Assembly (NCBI GenBank): GCA_946002055.1
Contig: CAMFYL010000007.1
Coordinates: 1 to 64,000 of the forward strand
Source: an uncultured Roseburia sp.
GTDB taxonomy: Bacteria > Bacillota > Clostridia > Lachnospirales > Lachnospiraceae
Direction of reading: 5' to 3'
DNA: 64,000 nucleotides
The notes under the pieces were generated by a model. The model searched no databases. It was not told where the DNA came from and was given only the letters and a program-made list of their open reading frames with translations. Position numbers and translations under genes: made by a program. Numbering within the stretch: position 1 is the stretch's first letter; every line of letters starts with the position of its first letter. Of the stretch, positions 57,766 to 64,000 are shown piece after piece.

Positions 57766-59349
57766 ATGATTTCTTGGAATAATTTAGATCAGTTGGAAGC
57801 TTATAAGAAGCTTTCTACTCTCAATAATGAAGTTCATCTCCAGGAAGAGATGAGTGGCGCCAATGGTGCTGCACGTGTACAGAAATATTCTGTTCCTATG
57901 TCAAGTGGTTTGACATACAATTTCGCTGCTAAGCAGGTAAACGATAAGGTACTTGATACATTGGCTTCTCTTGCCAAGGAGGCACAGCTTACAGATAAGT
58001 ATGCTGCTCTTTACAACGGAGAGGTAATCAACACTGGAGAAAAGCGTCTTGTTCTTCACCAGTTAACCCGTGGTCAGCTAGGTGATACTGTTACAGCTGA
58101 TGGCGTAGATAAGAGAGCCTTCTATGTAGAACAGCAGAACAAGATTGCTGACTTTGCAAACAAGGTTCACACAGGTGAGATTGTTAACGCTGCCGGAGAG
58201 AAGTTTACAACTGTGGTACAAATTGGTATCGGCGGTTCTGACCTTGGTCCTCGCGCAATGTATCTTGCCCTTGAGAACTGGGCAAAGAAGAATGATACCT
58301 TTAAGATGGAAGCTAAATTCATCAGCAATGTTGACCCGGATGACGCTGCAAGCGTTTTAAATTCCATCGACGTTGCTCATTCCATCTTTATTCTTGTATC
58401 TAAGTCTGGTACTACACTTGAGACTTTGACAAACGAGTCTTTCGTTAAGGACGCATTGAAGAACGCAGGACTGGATGCTTCTAAGCATATGATTGCTGTA
58501 ACAAGTGAGACATCTCCACTGGCACAGAGCGATGACTACCTGGCTGCTTTCTTCATGGATGATTATATTGGTGGTCGTTATTCTTCCACATCTGCCGTTG
58601 GTGGTGCAGTTTTATCTCTGGCTTTCGGTCCAGATGTATTTGCCCGTTTCTTGCAGGGTGCTACAGAGGAGGATAAGAGGGCTACAAACACAAACCTTTT
58701 GGAGAATCCGGCAATGCTGGATGCTTTGATTGGTGTTTATGAGCGCAACGTGTTAGGTTACGAGTCAACAGCTGTTCTTCCATACTCTCAGGCACTTAGC
58801 CGTTTCCCTGCTCACCTGCAGCAGCTTGATATGGAATCCAACGGTAAGAGCGTTAACCGTTTTGGTGATCCTGTAGGCTATGTGACAGGTCCTGTTATTT
58901 TCGGCGAGCCAGGGACCAATGGACAGCACTCTTTCTATCAGTTATTGCATCAGGGAACAAACATTATCCCATTGCAGTTTATCGGATTTAAGAACAGCCA
59001 GCTTGGTACTGATGTTGATATTCAGGGAAGCACAAGTCAGAAGAAGCTTTGCGCTAATGTAGCAGCTCAAATTGTTGCCTTCGCTTGTGGCAAGGAAGAC
59101 GAAGACAAGAACAAGAACTTTGAAGGTGGTCGTCCATCAAGCATTATCATTGGTAATCAGTTGACACCGGAGGCTCTTGGTGCTTTGCTTGCTCACTTCG
59201 AGAACAAGGTTATGTTCCAGGGATTTGTATGGAACGTCAACAGCTTTGATCAGGAAGGTGTTCAGCTGGGTAAGACACTTGCAAAGAAAGTTCTTGCACA
59301 CGAGACTGATGGTGCTTTGGAAGTTTATAGCAACCTTCTCAATATTTAA
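57766..59349 (+). CDS. pgi: Glucose-6-phosphate isomerase
   Basis: 527 residues, interconverts glucose-6-P and fructose-6-P. Signatures: IGIGGSDLGPRAMYLAL, SKSGTTLETLTNES, and GPVIFGEPGTNGQHSFYQLLHQGT; C-terminal FDQEGVQLGKTLAKKVL. Strong codon bias toward common codons compared with neighbours, as expected for glycolysis. Ended by its own terminator. Confidence 0.98.
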   Translation: MISWNNLDQLEAYKKLSTLNNEVHLQEEMSGANGAARVQKYSVPMSSGLTYNFAAKQVNDKVLDTLASLAKEAQLTDKYAALYNGEVINTGEKRLVLHQLTRGQLGDTVTADGVDKRAFYVEQQNKIADFANKVHTGEIVNAAGEKFTTVVQIGIGGSDLGPRAMYLALENWAKKNDTFKMEAKFISNVDPDDAASVLNSIDVAHSIFILVSKSGTTLETLTNESFVKDALKNAGLDASKHMIAVTSETSPLAQSDDYLAAFFMDDYIGGRYSSTSAVGGAVLSLAFGPDVFARFLQGATEEDKRATNTNLLENPAMLDALIGVYERNVLGYESTAVLPYSQALSRFPAHLQQLDMESNGKSVNRFGDPVGYVTGPVIFGEPGTNGQHSFYQLLHQGTNIIPLQFIGFKNSQLGTDVDIQGSTSQKKLCANVAAQIVAFACGKEDEDKNKNFEGGRPSSIIIGNQLTPEALGALLAHFENKVMFQGFVWNVNSFDQEGVQLGKTLAKKVLAHETDGALEVYSNLLNI

Positions 59350-59374
59350 TAAGGTTGACATTTATGTGTATAAT

Positions 59375-59410
59375 AAAAGGAAGAGGGTTTTCTCTCTTCC
59401 TTTTCATTTT
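59375..59410 (+). terminator. Terminator after pgi
   Basis: Stem AAAAGGAAGAG (59375-59385) with CTCTTCCTTTT (59394-59404), then TTTCATTTTG. Confidence 0.8.
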
Positions 59411-59430
59411 GTATTGCGAGGTTATAGATT

Positions 59431-59904
59431 ATGTTTAAGGTAAATGCCTTGGGTGCGCAAGATGAAGTGCGCTTTCAGAAAATTTTATCATCTCTTATGA
59501 TGGATCAGAGAGTAAAAGAGATGAAGCTCTACATCCAGCACGGGGTAATTACTACCTATGAACACTGTGAGCAGGTAGCACGCATATGCTATATCATCAA
59601 CAAATATTTTGGCGAAAAGGCCGATATGGAGTCCTTAGTGCGTACGGCATTTCTCCACGACTTTTATCTCTACGACTGGCATGAAAAGAAGCTTAAAAAT
59701 AAAATTCACGGCTTTACCCATCCAGGTATCGCCGCGAAGAATGCAAAAAAATATTTTAATATTACGGAAAAAGAAAAGCGTGCCATCGAAAGCCATATGT
59801 GGCCATTGACTCTTCACAAAATCCCAACCTCAAGAGAGGCATGGATTCTGTGTATGGCCGACAAATATGTTGCCTCCATTGAGACAGCTATGATGCGCAA
59901 GTAA
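59431..59904 (+). CDS. HD-domain metal-dependent phosphohydrolase-like protein
   Basis: 157 residues with H45 (YEHCEQVARICY), the H76-D77 doublet (FLHDFYLYDWH), H97 (FTHPGI), H122 (SHMWPL) and D144 (MADKYVAS), the full HD metal set. Cytosolic. Substrate unknown; similar small HD proteins act on nucleotides. Confidence 0.85.
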   Translation: MFKVNALGAQDEVRFQKILSSLMMDQRVKEMKLYIQHGVITTYEHCEQVARICYIINKYFGEKADMESLVRTAFLHDFYLYDWHEKKLKNKIHGFTHPGIAAKNAKKYFNITEKEKRAIESHMWPLTLHKIPTSREAWILCMADKYVASIETAMMRK

Positions 59905-59912
59905 AGCTTACA

Positions 59913-60260
59913 CTAGATATTTAACAGCACACTAACTACCTCATCTTCTGTCATAGGCTTCAGCAAATATCCTGATGCATACACCTGAAATGCCTCCAAT
60001 GCGAACTCTCTGGAGCTACTTACAAAGATAATCTTGCACTGTGGTTGTATCCTCTTAATCTCCATTGCAAGAGAAATGCCATCAGCATCGTCCATCATAA
60101 TGTCCAGAAAAGCTACATCTACCTCCTCTTCCATCATATATGATATCAAGTCGTTAGCTGAGTGAAAGGGCTTCACCTCGTCAATCATCTCTACATTCTC
60201 AAGTACTGTTGCCTCTATATCCAAGCATAAAGCATCGTCGTCAATTAAAACTGCTCTCAT
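59913..60260 (-). CDS. Stand-alone response-regulator receiver protein (LytTR-type)
   Basis: 115 residues, receiver domain only. Acidic pocket D7-D9, phospho-acceptor D53 (VAFLDIMMDD), S81-S83, and K101 (YLLKPM). The SREFALEAFQVYASGYLLKP sequence is that of receivers normally joined to LytTR DNA-binding domains, absent here. No kinase adjacent. Could work by protein contacts, like CheY or Spo0F. Confidence 0.88.
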   Translation of the reverse strand: MRAVLIDDDALCLDIEATVLENVEMIDEVKPFHSANDLISYMMEEEVDVAFLDIMMDDADGISLAMEIKRIQPQCKIIFVSSSREFALEAFQVYASGYLLKPMTEDEVVSVLLNI

Positions 60261-60351
60261 ATACTTCTCCCTTACCCTTTTGGCAATTCTACCCTTTATA
60301 TAGTTGCATCATATCATATAAAATCCACAATGCCAATGGTTCGTCGCATAT

Positions 60352-61125
60352 TTATGCACCTGTCTTCTTTTTTTGACGGCCTGCTATCAAAGGTAATAGG
60401 ATGCAATCCGGTACAACCTTGGAAAATATAGACCCAAGTCTGACAAAAGTTCCCGGCACAATAATGTTCTTTTTCTTTTTCATTCCACGCAATGCATCTG
60501 CCACACATTGTTCCGGGGAAATGCCTTTTAAGGCAAATATCACTTCCGCATTTTCATTAAATTCTGTATCCACCGGTCCGGGGCATAGCGCGCAAACATA
60601 TACCTTACTGCCCTCAAGGCGAAGTTCCTCTGCAATCCCCTTGGTAAGACTTACCACGTAGGATTTCGTCGCATAATATGTGGCCATATAGGGGCCTCCC
60701 GGCAAAAGTCCAGCAGAGGATGCCACGTTTAGAATTGTCCCCCGCCCTCTTTTCTTCATATGCAACAGCACCTGCTTACACAATATGTGAACTGCCGTCA
60801 CATTGACAGCAATCATATTCACTTCCTTGGACAAATCTGTATCCGCAAAGCTGCCGCAAGTTCCAAATCCCGCATTATTGATAAAAATGTCTATGGTCTC
60901 TTCCTGAAGAAGTTTACATACATTGTAACACTCCTCTTCTCCGGAAAGATCCGCCACCTCCACGCGACAGTCTGCCCCCAGGCTCCGGGCAATTGCATCC
61001 AATCGGTCTTTACGCCTGGCAGTTAAAATTAGGCGGTATCCTTTTTTGGCATAGGCTCTGGCAAATTCCATACCGATTCCTGAGCTTGCACCTGTTATCC
61101 AAACGGTCTTTTTTTCTATTTCCAT
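60352..61125 (-). CDS. Short-chain dehydrogenase/reductase
   Basis: 257 residues, classical SDR: TGASSGIGMEFARAYAKKG (11-29), NNAGFGTCG, catalytic YYATKSYV, then CPGPVDTEF. Substrate unknown; hydrophobic C-terminal segment (FSKVVPDCILLPLIAG) and basic end hint at a membrane-near oxidoreductase. Closer to YqjQ/DltE-type enzymes than to the FabG-like pair in the island. Confidence 0.85.
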   Translation of the reverse strand: MEIEKKTVWITGASSGIGMEFARAYAKKGYRLILTARRKDRLDAIARSLGADCRVEVADLSGEEECYNVCKLLQEETIDIFINNAGFGTCGSFADTDLSKEVNMIAVNVTAVHILCKQVLLHMKKRGRGTILNVASSAGLLPGGPYMATYYATKSYVVSLTKGIAEELRLEGSKVYVCALCPGPVDTEFNENAEVIFALKGISPEQCVADALRGMKKKKNIIVPGTFVRLGSIFSKVVPDCILLPLIAGRQKKKTGA

Positions 61126-61188
61126 TGATTCCCTCTTTTCATATACTAATTATTTTGTGATACTATTATACAATCTCTTTTTGTTAAA

Positions 61189-61217
61189 TTGCAAAACTGA
61201 TTTTTTCATACTATAAT
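61189..61217 (+). promoter_or_regulatory. Sigma-A promoter of the fourth chemoreceptor
   Basis: TTGCAA (61189-61194), 17 bases, TATAAT (61212-61217), 37 bases before the ATG. Confidence 0.75.
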
Positions 61218-61253
61218 ATGGTTTAGCAAATATTTACAAAGGAGATGTTCGTT

Positions 61254-62561
61254 ATGAAAAACAACAAAGCGTTACTGAAGTTGGCAAGGCCAATGATAGG
61301 CTTCTTCCTTGCGGTTCTTGTCTTTGAGATTATTTTGTTTGAACTGTTGGCAAAGGGCATTTTGGGACCTCTGGTTGGAATCATTATTCAGATTTTAGGA
61401 ACGATTGGAATCTTTGCATTGTTAACATCCTTTATGCTCTCTTTGGTCAGGCCATTCTTATCCGCATTACATACCAGTCAGGACGGGGAGGGAAAGTCTC
61501 AGAAAGACCTGGAGAACTACGATAAGATTGCTCAGCGTGATGACGAGTTGGGACAGATGGTACGACAGATTAGGAATCGCGCAACCAGTTTCACCAACAT
61601 GATTGTACAGATTCAGGACGCTACCCGAGAACTGGCTGAGGTATCTGCAAGTTTTCAGGAAATCTCCTCCACCATGGATACTTCCCTGACCGACACAGAG
61701 CAGGCAGTATCTGTTATCATTGGGAACACCCAATCCCAGGCCGGTGCCACTGTAGATATGAAGGAAAAAATCGACGCCATCAGCCGGGCCATTGATAAGA
61801 TTGTAGAGAATGTGTCTGCCCTGAATCAATCTGCTGACAAGGTGCGGGAGTGTAATATTGCCGCAGAACAAATAATTCGCGACCTGATTACCAATAGTGA
61901 GGAGAGCGGTGTTGCCATCGAACAGGTCAGGGAACAGACAGAACTTACCAATCAGTCCACACAACAGATTCGAACTGCCACAGAAATCATCGCAGATATT
62001 TCCGCACAGACCAACCTATTGGCATTGAATGCCAGTATTGAGGCGGCTCGTGCAGGAGAAGCCGGCAAGGGATTTGCTGTTGTGGCTGACGAGATTCGTG
62101 CTTTGGCTGACCAGTCTAAGACTTCTACAGAACAGATTAACAGTGTTGTAAGTGAGCTTTTGGAAAATGCCAATGTGAGTGTTGAGATTACCCAGAAGGT
62201 TACCGATTCCTTTACAAGACAGAACGAAAAGATTGGGGAGACTCAGCAGATTTTCGCCGAGCTTAACAGCGAGATCTCTCAGGTGACACAATCCATCTCC
62301 GATATTGATGCCGAAATTATTGGTCTGGGCAACCATAAAGATCGCATTGAAGAGACTATTTCACAGTTGGCAGAATCCGCAGAGGAGAATGCTCAGAATG
62401 CGCAGATTACCGAGTCCAATATGGAAAGCTTCAAGCAGATTGCAGATGATAATCAGAGCGAAACACAGCGTATTATTGCCGTTTCACAGAGACTGGTTGA
62501 TTATGCCAAGATAGTGGAAGAAAGGGAAAATGCCCTAAAGGAAAAAGCCGGCAATATATAA
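61254..62561 (+). CDS. Methyl-accepting chemotaxis protein D (short, two membrane spans)
   Basis: 435 residues from the ATG at 61254 behind AAAGGAGATG; an ATG three codons earlier lies inside the ribosome site. Two hydrophobic spans (about residues 14-65) with almost no loop between, then coiled-coil and tip [41 protein letters not shown]. No periplasmic sensor; internal or redox sensing is likely. Confidence 0.92.
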   Translation: MKNNKALLKLARPMIGFFLAVLVFEIILFELLAKGILGPLVGIIIQILGTIGIFALLTSFMLSLVRPFLSALHTSQDGEGKSQKDLENYDKIAQRDDELGQMVRQIRNRATSFTNMIVQIQDATRELAEVSASFQEISSTMDTSLTDTEQAVSVIIGNTQSQAGATVDMKEKIDAISRAIDKIVENVSALNQSADKVRECNIAAEQIIRDLITNSEESGVAIEQVREQTELTNQSTQQIRTATEIIADISAQTNLLALNASIEAARAGEAGKGFAVVADEIRALADQSKTSTEQINSVVSELLENANVSVEITQKVTDSFTRQNEKIGETQQIFAELNSEISQVTQSISDIDAEIIGLGNHKDRIEETISQLAESAEENAQNAQITESNMESFKQIADDNQSETQRIIAVSQRLVDYAKIVEERENALKEKAGNI

Positions 62562-62582
62562 ATTGAGGACATAATAAACGAA

Positions 62583-63221
62583 ATGATGATTTTTTTGGAA
62601 ATACTGGGAACCATTGCTTTCTCCATCTCCGGAGCCATTGAAGCAATGAAAAAGAAAATGGATTTGCTGGGTGTATTAGTGTTGGGACTTGTAACTGCCA
62701 TCGGTGGTGGTGTCCTGCGAGATGTTATCATCGGGGAATTTCCCATTGGTGCATTTCGGAATCCCCGAAACGCCATTATTGCACTAATCACTGCACTGGT
62801 TGCTTTTCTTCTGGGTGCCCAGTTTTCCAAGAAAAACACAAGCACCCACAACCAACTATGGAATCAGATTTTACAGCTATCTGATGCCGTTGGTCTGGGT
62901 GCTTTTACTGTTTTGGGTATTCAAAGTGTGCAGGAGAGAACAGAATATCACAGTCTCGCCCTGCTACTGTTTGTGGGCGTCATCACCGGTGTGGGTGGCG
63001 GATTGCTTCGGGATATTTTTGCAGGTAATGTACCGTATATTTTCCGCAAACATGTCTATGCCACAGCGTCCATTGCAGGGGCTGTGTGTTTCCTGTGCCT
63101 GCAACAGGTTGTGAGCACCAGATTGGCATCCCTGATAAGCCTGTTGCTGGTGGTTATTCTCAGACTGCTGGCCGCCAAATTCCAATGGAACCTGCCACGG
63201 GTCACACTGCATGAAGACTAA
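62583..63221 (+). CDS. TRIC/UPF0126-family membrane protein (YicG-like)
   Basis: 212 residues, seven hydrophobic spans formed by two similar halves, each with a Gly-rich motif: GGGVLRDVIIGEFP and GGGLLRDIFAGNVP. Bacterial relatives are trimeric cation channels or glycine-related transporters. It follows the chemoreceptor by 21 bases and overlaps the convergent MIF-like gene by 4 bases. Confidence 0.92.
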   Translation: MMIFLEILGTIAFSISGAIEAMKKKMDLLGVLVLGLVTAIGGGVLRDVIIGEFPIGAFRNPRNAIIALITALVAFLLGAQFSKKNTSTHNQLWNQILQLSDAVGLGAFTVLGIQSVQERTEYHSLALLLFVGVITGVGGGLLRDIFAGNVPYIFRKHVYATASIAGAVCFLCLQQVVSTRLASLISLLLVVILRLLAAKFQWNLPRVTLHED

Positions 63222-63559
63222 AAGTTGCTGCCGTTCCAGCCCCAATCATTGACCCCGTGATATGTCACATATACTTTGTCTCCCGGAATCCCCAATTCCT
63301 GGGACAGAATATCACAAATAGCCCCTGTCATACGATCATATGCATCTGAGGCAGCATTGCCAAAGAGGCTCACAGACACATATGCCCCACTGTCTAACTT
63401 CTTTCCTCCCATATACAAATCATAATTATCATCAAAGCCAACCATAAGATAAGTCTCTGTTTTGTTCAAGAGGCTTACCGCCTGTCCTAACTTTGTCTTG
63501 ATACGCTCTTTCTTCTCCGGTGTAACCGGCAGCGTAATCTTCGAATCTATAAACGGCAT
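63218..63559 (-). CDS. MIF/tautomerase-superfamily protein
   Basis: 113 residues. Pro2 (MPFIDSKITLPV) is the catalytic amine of macrophage migration inhibitory factor and related tautomerases. KTETYLMVGFDDNYDLYMGGKKLDSGAYVSVSLFG and VYVTYHGVNDWGWNGSNF follow the MIF fold. Function in bacteria unsettled. Confidence 0.9.
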   Translation of the reverse strand: MPFIDSKITLPVTPEKKERIKTKLGQAVSLLNKTETYLMVGFDDNYDLYMGGKKLDSGAYVSVSLFGNAASDAYDRMTGAICDILSQELGIPGDKVYVTYHGVNDWGWNGSNF

Positions 63560-63573
63560 AACAACACCTCCTA

Positions 63574-63861
63574 TTATTCATTTTCTACTGAATTGTCGTT
63601 TATGCTAAAGATGCCAAGCGTATCCTGCAAGCTTCCCACCACATGGTTCAATGAGTCAACGCTGTTCTTAACATCGCCCATCATACTGTTCTGCGTCATA
63701 GCCTCATCTGCAACTTCTCTCGTGTTGTCATTCACTTCATCTGCAATGCTTGACATATCGTCTGAGACCAGACTAATCTTCTTTTCAATCTCCACAAAGC
63801 TTTCTTTCGCCTGATGTGCAAGACCCATAATTTCACAGTTGGCATATTTCTTATATGCCAT
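63574..63861 (-). CDS. Small chemoreceptor-like helical protein
   Basis: 95 residues, one long helix: LAHQAKESFVEIEKKISLVSDDMSSIADEVNDNTREVADEAMTQNSMMGDVKNSVDSLNHVVGSLQDTLG. The pattern resembles the helical bundle of methyl-accepting proteins, but without the signalling tip or membrane span. The ATG overlaps the 3' end of the alkyltransferase-like gene by 11 bases, so it is translationally coupled. Function unknown. Confidence 0.6.
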   Translation of the reverse strand: MAYKKYANCEIMGLAHQAKESFVEIEKKISLVSDDMSSIADEVNDNTREVADEAMTQNSMMGDVKNSVDSLNHVVGSLQDTLGIFSINDNSVENE

Positions 63862-64000
63862 ATTTTTTTAAGTCAACTTTCCCATCGATTACTTCCACGC
63901 CATCTGCTTTCAGTAGCTTTGCCTGGACATCTTCTCCACCAAAAGCAAAGGCCCCCGCCAGTTCTCCTTTGGAATTTACCACACGAAAGCAAGGTATATG
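63851..64000 (-). CDS. MGMT/alkyltransferase-like protein, 3' part (runs off window)
   Basis: The last 49 codons of a gene continuing past base 64000. Translation includes IPCFRVVNSKGELAGAFAFGGEDVQ and ends GKVDLKKYGI, matching the C-terminal end of the 6-O-methylguanine methyltransferase family. The active-site motif is PCFR, not the usual PCHR (His to Phe), so cysteine activation may differ. Confidence 0.85.
   Translation of the reverse strand, partial: HIPCFRVVNSKGELAGAFAFGGEDVQAKLLKADGVEVIDGKVDLKKYGI

Noticed and set aside
59355..59374. TTGACA and TATAAT sequences just after pgi
   Set aside because: The spacer is only 8 bases; sigma-A needs about 17, and the stretch leads straight into the pgi terminator.

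Overview
The window comes from a motile, low-GC, Gram-positive anaerobe, most likely a Lachnospiraceae-type Clostridium. The evidence is Firmicutes ribosomal and RNA polymerase gene order, AGGAGG ribosome sites, sigma-A and sigma-D promoters, a CsrA/FliW switch and FlaA-type flagellins. Genus and species cannot be fixed from the sequence. Almost everything up to 57.4 kb reads on the minus strand. No rRNA, tRNA, CRISPR array or insertion sequence was seen.

Region 1 (1-15.2 kb) is the core information-processing block. In transcription order it holds rpmG-secE-nusG-rplK-rplA, an L10 leader with attenuator, rplJ-rplL, a terminator, rpoB-rpoC with its own promoter, a terminator, rpsL-rpsG-fusA behind a perfect consensus promoter, and the 5' end of tuf with its own promoter. 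Region 2 (15.4-21.3 kb) is a mixed accessory stretch. It has an orphan FliD-like protein, a DUF6512-like membrane protein, a 59-residue Asn/Gln/Lys-rich protein, an XRE regulator paired with an 11-residue-repeat coiled-coil protein, a TPR protein, a second XRE regulator, a 25-codon microprotein gene inside a large inverted repeat, sfsA, and a divergent flagellin.

Region 3 (21.8-39.8 kb) is a visibly A/T-richer flagellin-glycosylation island read as one long, mostly overlapping gene series. It carries two Maf-type (DUF115) glycosyltransferases and a set for a CMP-activated nonulosonic acid (CBS-nucleotidyltransferase, NeuA, NeuD, NeuB, NeuC, LegC-type aminotransferase). Between neuC and the aminotransferase sits an unusual cassette: two FabG-like reductases, a split transketolase, an acyl carrier protein, an AMP-ligase, LuxE-like and LuxC-like proteins and a radical SAM enzyme. 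This is the best candidate here for an undescribed system, a carrier-bound acyl-to-aldehyde-to-ketol route that would build an unusual substituent for the flagellar sugar.

Region 4 (39.9-52.6 kb) is the late flagellar regulon: flgM-flgN-flgK-flgK-flgL-fliW-csrA, then flaG-fliD-fliS-fliT-like, then two tandem flagellins identical over 674 bp. Four sigma-D promoters with 15-nt spacers were read directly. Both flagellin leaders fold GGA-loop hairpins suited to CsrA. Region 5 (52.8-64 kb) has three tandem membrane chemoreceptors, pgi, an HD-domain protein, a lone receiver domain, a short-chain dehydrogenase, a fourth chemoreceptor, a TRIC/UPF0126 membrane protein, a MIF-like protein, a small chemoreceptor-like helical protein, and the 3' end of an alkyltransferase-family gene with an altered PCHR motif.
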